A DNA stretch of 64,000 bases from Ricordea florida (Eukaryota; Cnidaria; Anthozoa; Corallimorpharia; Ricordeidae). The translations under genes and the position numbers were made by a program. The DNA is taken from contig OX453276.1 in NCBI GenBank assembly GCA_949710005.1, positions 31,901,591 through 31,965,590 of the forward strand. The letters run 5' to 3'. The notes beneath the pieces were generated by a model. The model did no database searches. It was not told the origin of the DNA and saw nothing but the letters and a program-made list of their open reading frames with translations. Of the stretch, positions 1 to 8,565 are shown in pieces (position 1 is the stretch's first letter; each line of letters opens with the position of its first letter).

Positions 1-176
1 TCGGAGTTAAAAGACTGCACAAGACGTTTAACAGGCCCCGTAAAATCGAAAACCGTCTGCCCGAACGATTTTAAAGTACATTTGAAAGCAACTGTTTTGT
101 TTAAGACGAGTTGAGCGATTACTTAGGCGCGTAATTGACATTTTGGCTGTATTTCGTTCAAGTTTTTATCGATGTG
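1..176. repeat. Left flank: host tandem-repeat fragment
   Basis: No gene is seen. From about 122 the sequence (lag-end motif gtaattgacattttggctgt, then tatcgatgtgg) matches the end of the ~431-bp unit repeated at 19743-21003. The Polinton therefore appears to be inserted inside one unit of this host repeat. Bases 1-120 do not obviously match the unit. Confidence 0.7.
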
Positions 177-234
177 GTAGTAGAGAATTGGGGGTTCTAG
201 CGCAAAATTAAAAAAAAGTGGAAATGAAAAAATG

Positions 235-342
235 AAAAAATTATCAGAAATTAAACAGAGATTTAACCAAGGATTTTTTCTATTTATTAAAGTATCCGCA
301 AAAAATTATCAGAAATTAAACAGAGATTTAACCAAGGATTTT
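235..342. repeat. 43-bp direct repeat inside the TIR
   Basis: Two copies of a 43-bp sequence (ttatcagaaattaaacagag core) lie at 235-277 and 300-342, period 65. The mirror copies are at 19577-19619 and 19642-19684. A subterminal repeat like this could bind terminal protein or integrase; that role is inference. Confidence 0.85.
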
Positions 343-380
343 ATAGGGAAATAAAAAAAAAAATGTATTTTAAAATGTAA

Positions 381-389
381 TTTAAAGAT
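381..389 (+). promoter_or_regulatory. TTTAAAGAT promoter box
   Basis: Exact TTTAAAGAT, 26 bp before the ATG at 415. Same box as at the polymerase gene (TIR copy). Confidence 0.7.
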
Positions 390-414
390 AAAACAAAGTA
401 TTATTAAAAAGTAG

Positions 415-993
415 ATGGAAGAGTTACAAAAGAAAAAAGTTGATGAATTATATCAAATTGTTAAAGACCATGGCATTAAAAAAACTTCTAAATTGCGTAA
501 ACCTGAACTCATTGAAGTGTTGAGTAATATTCCAGAAGTTATGGAAGAGATGCGTAATATTCAGAAACAAACACAAACACAAACACCACCCACTACTGAA
601 CCTGATACTAATCTCCCTCAAACTACCCTCGGAAAAAATATTCCAAAATCACAAACTACAGACACTACTAAACCTGAAACTATTAAGTATCATTATTATT
701 GCATTCATAAAAGGCAGAAATCAAGATGTAAAGAGTGTGGAGGATCTCAAATATGTGAACATAATAGAAATAAAGCTTACTGTAAAGAGTGTGGAGGCTC
801 TCAAATATGTGAACATAAAAAACAGAGGGCATATTGTAAAGAGTGCGCAGGGTGGCAAATATGTGAACATAAAAAACAGAAATCATATTGTAAAGAGTGT
901 AAAGGATCTCAAATATGTGAACATAATAGATTTAAGAAAAATTGTAAAGAATGTAATACAACAAAAGAAAAAAAAATGTATTTTAAAATGTAA
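415..993 (+). CDS. SAP/Rho-N-like domain fused to Cys-His zinc-repeat protein
   Basis: 192 residues. Residues 1-52 lie in the TIR and are identical to the start of the DNA polymerase at the other end. They resemble a SAP/Rho-N helix-extended-helix DNA-binding module (conserved pattern DELYQIVKDHGIKKTSKLRK, then PELIEVL). Residues 53-95 are a Thr/Pro/Gln-rich linker. Residues 96-182 are five tandem 18-residue repeats of C-x-H-x6-C-x2-C with GGSQI-type spacers (first Cys codons at 700, 754, 808, 862, 916). Such repeats occur in proteins of large DNA viruses and protists and probably bind zinc. The role is unknown; a DNA-bound regulator or virion protein is plausible. ATG 415 is 26 bp after a promoter box. 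The reverse-strand frames here are shadows of the repeat. Confidence 0.8.
   Translation: MEELQKKKVDELYQIVKDHGIKKTSKLRKPELIEVLSNIPEVMEEMRNIQKQTQTQTPPTTEPDTNLPQTTLGKNIPKSQTTDTTKPETIKYHYYCIHKRQKSRCKECGGSQICEHNRNKAYCKECGGSQICEHKKQRAYCKECAGWQICEHKKQKSYCKECKGSQICEHNRFKKNCKECNTTKEKKMYFKM
700..954 (+). repeat. Five 54-bp coding tandem repeats
   Basis: In-frame repeats, 18 codons each, encoding C-x-H-x6-C-x2-C. Copy number could change by slippage without shifting the frame. Confidence 0.85.
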
Positions 994-1002
994 TTTAAAG
1001 AT
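970..1002 (+). repeat. 33-bp copy of the TIR leader
   Basis: Bases 970-1002 repeat 357-389 exactly as read (poly-A, atgtattttaaaatgtaatt, then TTTAAAGAT). The copy spans the 3' end of the zinc-repeat gene and supplies the promoter box of the next gene. It suggests the zinc-repeat gene was captured or duplicated together with its leader. Confidence 0.85.
994..1002 (+). promoter_or_regulatory. TTTAAAGAT promoter box
   Basis: Exact box 23 bp before the ATG at 1025. It overlaps the stop codon region of the upstream gene. Confidence 0.65.
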
Positions 1003-1024
1003 TTAGATATAAATTAATAAAAAG

Positions 1025-1566
1025 ATGGATATAGAATATATGAAATATTTTAATAAAAACGGTGAGATTAAGTTGGAATATCTTAATGAAAAAAGACTGG
1101 GTGTTCATGATTTTATAGATTCAATCAAGACAGATTTGTTAAACAAAATCTGAAAAAATCGAGGTTTTAATAATAATGAATACGAGTATATTGATTTTAA
1201 AATTTGGTATTATAATAATGAAGAGTATTTTAATTTTGCTGACAGTATAATAAGATTTGGCTTGGATGGTCTATGTACTGCTAAGTTTGCTAGAGATTTA
1301 ATATATTATGCTAATGAAAAAGAAAAAAAAAATATGATTATGGTTATGATGATGAACGGATAGAATATAATATTGATAATTTTATTATTGATTCATTTAA
1401 TGTTATTATATACACAGATCTTTATAAGCTATTACATAAACAAAAATTCTACAAAGACTTGTATGACGATCTAATGTCTGTAGCACGGCATCCGGATAGG
1501 TATATGGATTGGTGTCTTGATTTTGAGGAGTTAAGGGATTTGAAAGAACGTTGGGGAGAAAATTAA
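1025..1566 (+). pseudogene. Broken gene for a viral-type protein with C-terminal MDWCLD motif
   Basis: An ATG at 1025 follows a promoter box. The frame is stopped by TGA at 1151-1153, stays coding-like in the same frame to about 1320, and is then shifted by one base in the poly-A run at 1322-1332. The new frame runs from 1333 to TAA at 1564-1566. The last part carries HPDRYMDWCLDFEE and ends with LKERW. I recall this C-terminal pattern from small proteins of giant DNA viruses, but no function is known to me. The composition is AT-rich like the neighbours. Two breaks make it a pseudogene unless they are assembly errors in homopolymers. Confidence 0.7.
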
Positions 1567-1614
1567 GTTATATAACGCTTATCTGTGTTACATAACATAA
1601 CAAAAGACCTGAAG

Positions 1615-1630
1615 GACCAGCTACGCTGAA
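1615..1630. repeat. GC mini-dyad (CAGC-TAC-GCTG)
   Basis: gaccagctacgctgaa, able to form a short CAGC/GCTG hairpin. The same 16-mer occurs in reverse at 11275-11290, with variants at 8402, 8471, 9159, 11870 and 12438. It lies just past a stop codon here, so a terminator role is possible. Confidence 0.6.
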
Positions 1631-1632
1631 AT

Positions 1633-2268
1633 TTATCTAAATCTTAAACTAAAAGTTATGGGAGAACCCTTCAGATCAAGTTTTTTCCATTCAATGTCTA
1701 AGATGATTAAATCGAAGTGGTTTATAACGCTCTCATATTTTTGAACTGGAATTGTTGGATATTCCTGTGATGGTATGTTTGCAAGTAGGTTTGATGGTGA
1801 GAGTTTCACAAGTTCTCCATATTTGGTGTTATTCATATATGACGACTTATTATCCACTATACTACACATAAGTCTCAGCGGTTCCCTAATCTGTATATTT
1901 ATGGGGTATAATTCACCGGGATTTATGACTTCAGGCAACCCTAAACCAACTTGTAGCCCTCTAGTAAGTTTAATGATGAAGTTCTTATTTGAATATAGAT
2001 AGTCAAGAGTATCAGTCTCAATTATTGTTATCTTTTCCCTATCAGTATCATTAAGTAAGATCGATTGAATATCTCGCAATGAATATGTACCTGGTTCTAT
2101 TATTATGTTGGGTCGATTCTTTTCATTGTATAATATCTCTTGATACTTGAAATTAATCAATCTTTTGGTTTTTATATTACAATCCAGGAGCTGTATCTCC
2201 CGAAGATTTTTAAGTGGAGGATCCAAATAAATCCTAGTTTCTGACTCATACATGGTAATACTCAACAT
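1633..2268 (-). CDS. Conserved Polinton structural protein, possible minor capsid/penton
   Basis: 211 residues, no signal peptide or membrane segment. The fold looks beta-rich, starting MLSITMYESETRIYLDPPL and ending with a segment ILDIEWKKLDLKGSPITFSL. I recognise the layout (short beta-rich N-terminus, PGTYSL segment, C-terminal D-x-x-G-x-P-x-x-F strand) from cnidarian Maverick proteins thought to be virion components; the exact role is not established. The ATG at 2268 lies 24 bp downstream of a promoter box (2292-2300). A GC mini-dyad (1615-1630) abuts the 3' end. Alternatives are a fibre or cement protein. Confidence 0.6.
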   Translation of the reverse strand: MLSITMYESETRIYLDPPLKNLREIQLLDCNIKTKRLINFKYQEILYNEKNRPNIIIEPGTYSLRDIQSILLNDTDREKITIIETDTLDYLYSNKNFIIKLTRGLQVGLGLPEVINPGELYPINIQIREPLRLMCSIVDNKSSYMNNTKYGELVKLSPSNLLANIPSQEYPTIPVQKYESVINHFDLIILDIEWKKLDLKGSPITFSLRFR

Positions 2269-2291
2269 TTTGTTTTGATTACTCCATATTC

Positions 2292-2300
2292 ATCTTTAAA
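2292..2300 (-). promoter_or_regulatory. TTTAAAGAT promoter box
   Basis: Exact box on the minus strand, 24 bp before the start at 2268. Confidence 0.65.
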
Positions 2301-2317
2301 TTTCTATAATCACCGCC

Positions 2318-2406
2318 TGTGATAAAAAACGACTTACGCGTAAGCTGAAAAAAAATTGTTATGCTAATCAACTTGTGATAAAAAACGACTTACGCGTAAG
2401 CTGAAA
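2318..2406. repeat. 33-bp direct repeat with perfect palindrome CTTACGCGTAAG
   Basis: Two copies (2318-2350 and 2374-2406, period 56) of tgtgataaaaaacg plus the 12-bp palindrome CTTACGCGTAAG. They sit in the gap between two minus-strand genes, at the 3' end of the longer one. They may act as a 3'-end hairpin or a protein-binding site. Confidence 0.85.
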
Positions 2407-2416
2407 ATCCAGCCAT

Positions 2417-3503
2417 CTACCGAAATAGATACCACGCTAATCCACCAGCGACAACTATAAATGCTAATATATTCTTTTCATGCTGCGTTGAGTCAATATT
2501 ATTTTCCTGTTTCGTCGAGTATGTTTGCGTCGAGTCTGTTTTCGTTGAGGGTTTTGGTTTAGTTTCAGTTCTATCAGCGAAGCTGGCCTCACCTTTAAGG
2601 TGAATATGAGGTAACTTTACCTTTGAAGATCTCATGTTGTGACTTATTCCAACCTGTTTTGCTTCAGTGTTTTTCACTCCAAAATTCATATCATTACTCG
2701 CTTTCATAAGTTTGTTATTAAAACCTGTCACGCTTTCAGTGTTGATTATCATATTACTAGGCATTAACCATACACCAGGAGCAATAGCTAAATCAAGCCG
2801 TAATTTCGCTTCCTGTACAGCTAATTGATATCTTTGGATAGAACTGGAAATGTCATTCTCGATCACACTACTTTCAAATAAGGATAAGAATTCTTGTTGT
2901 GTTTCGATTGCTCCACCACCATTACCATAAATCGAATTTCTAGTGTTAACTTGCGCTCCCAATATACAGTAAACAAAAGCTTCTGCAGATCGATTCAATC
3001 TACCAAGTCCAGCTTTAGTGAGACCATGTCCACTTGTTGGGATAAACCATGCATATTTGAAATCAGCAAAGTCATCATTACGGATAAATGAAATTAAATT
3101 ACCTTTTTCTTTCTTTCCACCTTCATCAGCAAATTTACCGCCTTCACCAGGCCATTGATCTGCTTCAACATCATAATTCCTTATAATATGTACATTTTGA
3201 TATCCCCCTCCTTTTCCATGAAATCCGGAACCATAATCAAGGAATATATCTCCCAATCCACCGTTTCTACCACCTTTCCATCTAAAATCAGCCGAAGGCT
3301 GGGACCCGCTACGCGGAAAGTCAGAATTATTACTAACCCCAAATTCAGCGCACAATCGTTGATATGCTACTTTACTATAGGGATTGTTATTTATTACAAA
3401 GGGTTGCTCATCAGGTAAGGGAAGGCTCAATTCATATAATATCCGCCTTATTGTGAAATATATATGAAACTTAATGAAGCTATTTACTACTTTAGGGTAA
3501 TTA
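2417..3503 (-). pseudogene. 3' part of a long Polinton gene split by a transposon
   Basis: The open frame starts at the insertion boundary (3503) with no ATG and no promoter box, and runs about 361 codons to 2417. The segment just inside the boundary (YFTIRRILYEL) is coding-like and continuous with the rest. The protein has a Gly-rich part, a conserved centre (AYQRLCAEFG, EAFVYCILGAQVN, APGVWLMPS), a Lys/Thr/Ser-rich tail and one C-terminal membrane segment (ILAFIVVAGGLAWYLF). From memory of cnidarian Maverick proteins, this and the 7882-8432 part belong to a single protein. The function is unknown; it is probably a virion protein. Confidence 0.7.
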
Positions 3504-3800
3504 GACCATTTGCAGGATTAGGTCACGTGCTTGGATACCACCTAGCAACGCCATGCTGGGACGCAAGCGTTCCAGCCGCCATATTTAGAATTATAGTGTG
3601 GTTAAGCGACACGAGCGATCTAAAAGAGTTCATCTTCAAACTTTTAGTTTTGTAAATGATATAACTATTATACTTGTTCGAATTTTGGAAGGAACACTCG
3701 CATATTTTGACAGAATACGGAACCTATTCCATCGTGACGACCTTTTGGCCTCATGGCGAGCAACGAAGGTAAGCAACCGTAACTGAAATATTCGTTGTTA
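3504..3800 (+). repeat. Left TIR of ISL2EU element with start exon
   Basis: Imperfect inverted match to about 7570-7881. It includes the outer ~100 bp, a tract around aatacggaacc...gtgac, and the start exon ATGGCGAGCAACGAAG followed by the donor gtaagcaaccgtaa. Confidence 0.8.
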
Positions 3801-5657
3801 GTCCTTTGTTTTGCCTCGGAAAAGATTTGAACTTTCATTCGCTCAATATAAGATACGGTACCTCTGACAGATTTCCATTTAGTTTACTCGCGAAGAGTGG
3901 TTGTCTTCTGTGACAACTGGTTTGTTGTTACCATAGAGTACTCAGAAAAACCGCGTTGTTTCTAATATTTTTTGTTGTATAAAGAACGAAGTTCTACCGG
4001 TAATCCGACGCAAGATATCCACCTCTTTCCTACCCTGACGTTTGCCGAAGTAGAGAGCTACGCGAAAATCTCTTCTGGTTGCACAAGCACAAGCAAAGCC
4101 TACAAATTCTTTGCTGAACCTGGATATCTCCACAATATTGAGGGTGAGCAATATTTCGTCACGTGAGTGCGTGTTTTATTTTCACATTTATTTTATGTCC
4201 TACAAAATGGATATAATAATAATTATCCAGTAACTATTTACTCTGAAATGTGATTGTTGTGCATCTATATGCCACACAGTATTTCGTACCCTTTGATGAA
4301 CAATCTTTCATGTCTTTCAGTGACTTACCTGCCAGATAAAGTGAAAGTTTCCGGTAAATGTTTCCGATCCATGAGAAAAAGTGAGCCCCCGCATCTTTTG
4401 GAAATATTTGTAAAGTTGGAGGACAAGGGCATCACTGGAAAATGTTCCTGTGTTGCAGGTGCAAGTGGCTATTGCCATCATGTAATAGGCCTGCTTTTCT
4501 ATATGGCTCATTGTAAAATGTTTGGACTTACATCTCTACCAGATGATCTAACTTGCACCAGTATGCCACAGCGCTGGAGTGTACCAAGAGAAAAACGCAT
4601 TGGAACAAAAGAGATTCAGTCGGTACTGGTAAAAAAGCCAAAAATGGGTGCCAACTACAACAAGTTCATCAAAAGTACTTTGTACTCACCATCTTCTTTT
4701 TATGGAATCCTTTGCAAGAGTGATTTTACTGGCTTGGACCCATTGCCCTTGATAGCTGATATTGCACCCACAGCAGAGCAAAGACCTAATTTAATATTAC
4801 AGCCAACAAAATTTGGCAATGCTCCTAAAGGTAGTCCTCTGTCATACCAGCAAAAGCTCTCACAAGAATACGTCATAAATGACTTCCTTGCCTGTGATTT
4901 CCCAAAGTTACCTTTGGAGGGTGCTGGAGAACGAATAACGAACAATGTTCAAGTTTGTTTAACTCAGGAGAGAGCCGCTGCACTTGATGCTTTAGCTGTT
5001 ACTCGAGAAGTTGCAATTGACTTGGAAGCGAGGACAGTGACACAGGGTGCAAGTAATCTTTGGCAGCTTCTTCGTTCAAAGCGAATTACTGCCAGCAAGT
5101 TTGGTTCTTGTGCAAAACGTGTAACAAATTTTGAAAACCTGGTGAGGCAAATAAATCCTTCACGTCGTGTTGTTACAGCAGCTATGAAGAGAGGAATTGA
5201 AATGGAGCCACATGCAGCTACAGTGTATGCTAATGTCGCTAAAGCTGGGATGGTCAATGTAATCCCATGTGGATTAGTCATTAATCCAAAGTGCCCATGG
5301 TTGGGATGTAGTCCTGACCGCAAGGTCTATGACATCAAAGCAGCAAATGAAGGGCGTAACCCATTTGGTTTGTGCGAAATCAAAGTTGTACAAGAGGGGG
5401 AGACAGATTTCAAAAATGTCAGATATCTTGCAATTGACCCAGTGTCCGATGAGATAACACTGAAAAGAAATCATGAATACTATTTACAGGTGCAGTGACA
5501 GTTGGCACTGACAGGGTTAGAATGGTGTGACTTTTTTTGTTATATGAATGACACTAAGTATTTTTGCCAACGAATCTTCTTTGATAAAATTTTTTTCCAA
5601 GACAGCAAAGATAAGGTGGACATGTTCTTTTTCAACTATTTCCTAGGATCAATGTAA
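3753..5657 (+). pseudogene. SWIM zinc finger / YqaJ-type nuclease-like protein of ISL2EU
   Basis: Proposed exons are 3753-3768 (MASNE), 3985-4162 and 4280-5498; the phases agree. The protein has a SWIM-type zinc motif (CSCVAGASGYCHHV) and a C-terminal YqaJ-like (lambda exonuclease fold) domain: RITASKFG, KRGIEMEPHA, CSPDRKV, CEIKVV and a final YYLQVQ. The usual catalytic D, E and E-x-K residues are present. A TGA at 5496-5498 follows YYLQVQ, where the family normally continues. The same frame stays coding-like for 52 more codons to TAA at 5655-5657, so the C-terminus appears cut by a point mutation. The likely family role is DNA end processing during transposition. Confidence 0.75.
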
Positions 5658-5752
5658 TATGTAATAAGGAAAAATACAGCTCAAGAAAAAGCATGTCAAA
5701 AACTTTATTAAACCTACTAGTGAACAACCTCATTATATAACTGTACCTCCAT

Positions 5753-7619
5753 TTAAAAGTTGTCTCCATTTAAAATTAGGGGCCCTTGAAAATTTGTTAA
5801 TAAGCATGCCACTGTATATACCTGATTAATTGAGCCTAACATAGACAAGGGAACATCAGAATCGAAAATGTGAAATTCTTTTATCCTCTTAATGGCCCTC
5901 TCAACATGAATCCTGACTTTTGCAATCATTTTTGTCTTCTGAACCTCAGCTGCTGAAAACTGGGTTCTACTCTCCAAAAAAGGAGGAATGTTAAGGTCTA
6001 CTTCCTTTTCCCTAAGAAGATCTTCAATATCAAAACCCTTATCTGCCATCACAGAATCCCCAGCCTCAAGTAAATCAAGTATACCTGAACATCTTGTAAT
6101 TTCTTTATATGAAATTGCCCCTGTATACAAAGAAGAAACAAAAGTGATGGCACCATGTGGTGAAATGCCTATTAAGCCCTTGAGAGTGGTGTTACTCTTG
6201 TAGGAAGAGTACAGTTGAGACTGCAACAGAAGAGATGATGGTGTCTCAACAAAAAATTCTGTGCAATCAAGGATAACACGTGTAGTTGGATAGAGCTTCT
6301 TAAATTCTCCTGGCATCTTGGCACAAACATCAGCCCTGGAAGGCCAAATAGGTTGAGAACCCAAGAAAAAATATAAATAATTAGCCCAAGTAGTAATTTT
6401 TCTGCTAACAGATGAGATATGTAAATTGAAACGGTGTGCAAGATCTTGCTGAAAAAGCCCTAGTTTAATCCTAACAAGGAACATAAATAATTCATCTATC
6501 AGTTGCATAGCTCGGACATGTGGGCGGTTTTCTAGGACACCAGTTGCATAACAATATGTCATTTTCTCTGCTGTAGGTCTTATCAAATTATAGAAAAGTA
6601 AGAAATGCTTATATGAACAGAACCCTGTGTAAAACTTGATTGCATCATCATCTGTTGAGAATCTCTCTATGCCAAACTTGTAAATCTTAAGTTCAGATGC
6701 CGCTTCTTCCTTTTGTCTTCGAAACTCTTCTTGTAGGTGGGCAAGAGCAGTATTAGCTTCTTTAGAGGCTGTCTGTGATTCTCTTTTAAGATCCTCCAGC
6801 TCAGCTTGTGTAGCATGAAGTAGCGCTTTTGTCTTCTCAAGCTCTTCTATCATTGCTTGGGAATCAGTGAATTCTTCAGTTGCACTTGGAGCATCATCAC
6901 TGTTATCACTCTCATCTGTTGAAGCCGTTGCCCAGCTAAAAACGGTGGGGACAGTTCCTTTTTTGAGTAGACGCCTGCCTGCATTATCGGGAGCATTGAA
7001 GTCCTCGTCCTTGAAATGTTTACTGCAAACCCTTGTCTTGGAAGTTATCTTGTTCATAACAGAGTAGGTGTTAAAACATTGTATCCATGTAGATAAAAAG
7101 AATGAAAGACAAACAGGAAATCAATCAGTGGAATTATATTCTTCCAAAAAAAACCACTAACCTTGAAATATGGACCAACATCCCTTCTGATTTTAGCGAT
7201 CCATTGCTTTCGAATTTGCTCTTCATTGGGCATTCGGTGAAATGACAGCGAGCTGTCATAGCGGCTGTCTCCGGTACACTGCGGGACACAGCAATGATAG
7301 TTCCCACCCTTTGCTTTTTTCTTGGGCTCTTGGCAACTCGGACTACCTTCAACTGCGAGTCAAAATAGGAAAACAACCAAAACTATTCAGGGAGATGACT
7401 GCAAACTGCGTAAAATTAGTCAATGACTTCGATGAGAACGATCACAAGCTTGCTACACATTTCAGTAACTATAGTTTCCATAATTGTTGATATAACTCCT
7501 CAGAGTTGCGGTGAATTTTAAATGTAAGCATACGAATCCTTTTCGAGGCAAAAATGACAAAACAAAGCACAAACAACAACGAATATATTTTACGGTTGCT
7601 TACCTCCGTTGCTCGCCAT
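5753..7619 (-). CDS. THAP-DDE transposase of ISL2EU element
   Basis: Exons on the minus strand are 7604-7619 (MASNG), 7162-7352 and 5753-7048; phases join cleanly to a 500-residue protein. The N-terminus is a THAP C2CH zinc finger (YHCCVPQC, SLSFHRMP, then VCSKHF in exon 3). A Ser/Asp-rich linker and coiled coil follow, then a DDE_Tnp_4-type catalytic domain with VILDCTEFFVETP (first Asp), VMADKGFDIEDL (second Asp) and HVERAIKRIKEF (Glu). The frame looks intact. It is convergent with the YqaJ gene, 95 bp between their ends. If expressed it could mobilise this and related elements. Confidence 0.88.
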
Positions 7620-7881
7620 GAATCCAAAAGGTAGTCACGGTGGTTCCGTATTCTCCAAAATTCACAAACGTTTTATAGTTACTTCACAAAACAAATACAA
7701 AAGTTTTGAAAAAACCGTTGAACATGAACTCCAGCATAAATAGATCGCTTGTATGTTGACAGCAAACCCAGAAAGTCGCTTCGCCACGCTATAATTTTCA
7801 AAATGGCGGCTGGAACGCTTGCGTCCCAGCATGGCGTTGCTAAGTGGTATCCAAGCACGTGACCTAATCCTGCAAAGGGTC
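7570..7881 (-). repeat. Right TIR of ISL2EU element with start exon
   Basis: Inverted partner of 3504-3800. On the minus strand it carries ATGGCGAGCAACGGAG followed by gtaagcaaccgtaa, one base different from the left start exon. Confidence 0.8.
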
Positions 7882-8432
7882 TATTCAAAAGGACTTATCC
7901 CACAACCAGATGTTGCACACCAAACTGCAAAGTTAAGTTGTTGCGGCCAATAATTCATATCAGGCGCGTTCAACCATTTTCTACTTTGCTTGCCAAACTT
8001 GAAAGTAACAACTTGATTGGTAAAAACATCACGCATCTTTGCTGTAAATTTCTTAGTATTTGACACGTATATATCCAGAGAGGTTAGCATTTTTGTTATA
8101 TCACTTGTAAAGTCATCAAAGTTAATAGCAGGTATTGGGTAAGATCGATTGGTTATGGATAAACTCTTTGGGAATGAAATCAAGTTCTTCGCTTCGCTCA
8201 GTCCTAAATCTTTCCATAAAAGTCTTTTCATATTAGGTGATAGGTCATCAGTCCAAGTCTTTCCAGTAGGGTCATCATAAGACATTATTATTGTTCCACC
8301 TTTTTTCCACTTAATGTAACCTCCATACGGATCAGTTACAAATATAAATTGGTCACGATCAGCCTTTGGATACATATTTCTGAAATACGACCAAAGGTCG
8401 AGACCAGCTCCGCTGAAATCATTGAGTAACAT
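7882..8432 (-). pseudogene. 5' part of the transposon-split Polinton gene
   Basis: The frame begins at ATG 8432, 31 bp downstream of a TCTAAAGAC box, and ends after LNFAVWCATSGCGIS at the ISL2EU boundary, where the TIR supplies a stop. The upstream TTG at 8462 is also in frame but lies inside the promoter box. No membrane segment is seen. From memory of related cnidarian proteins, the NFAVWCAT-GCGIS segment is followed by the YFTIRRILYEL segment now found at 3440-3475, on the far side of the insertion. The original gene would have been about 540-550 codons. Function unknown. Confidence 0.7.
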
Positions 8433-8462
8433 TTTATTCTTTATGTTTAGAATAAGATGCAA

Positions 8463-8471
8463 AGTCTTTAG
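8463..8471 (-). promoter_or_regulatory. TCTAAAGAC promoter box variant
   Basis: Variant box 31 bp before ATG 8432. It supports that ATG over the upstream TTG. Confidence 0.55.
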
Positions 8472-8565
8472 ACCAGCTTCACCGATATGTTTTTAAATCA
8501 ATACCGTTCTTTTCTAATACCAGCAAAACAATTACATCCTACAGGAGTTCTTTCAAATGACATTT

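Larger units (their letters stand above)
177..571 (+). repeat. Left terminal inverted repeat of Polinton (395 bp)
   Basis: This is the inverted copy of 19348-19742; left position p pairs with 19919-p. The match runs from gtagtagagaattggg to ttcagaaacaaa, then stops (next base c on the left, g on the right). It contains an internal direct repeat, a TTTAAAGAT promoter box (381-389) and the first 52 codons of the gene starting at 415. Confidence 0.93.
3504..7881. mobile_element. ISL2EU-type DNA transposon nested in the Polinton
   Basis: The 4378-bp element has imperfect inverted ends of about 265-280 bp. It starts GACC(A/C)TTTGCAGGATTAGG and includes a shared stretch with ggtcacgtgcttggatacca. 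It holds two convergent intron-containing genes: a THAP-DDE transposase (minus) and a SWIM/YqaJ nuclease-like protein (plus). That pair is the known signature of ISL2EU elements. TA lies at each boundary (3502-3503, 7882-7883), compatible with a 2-bp target duplication or with no duplication. Confidence 0.88.

Noticed and set aside
683..886. Minus-strand repeat-containing frame
   Set aside because: Antisense shadow of the 54-bp coding repeats.
3428..3430. TTG start for an independent gene at 2417-3430
   Set aside because: The frame stays open upstream to the transposon boundary with coding-like sequence, and no promoter box is present.
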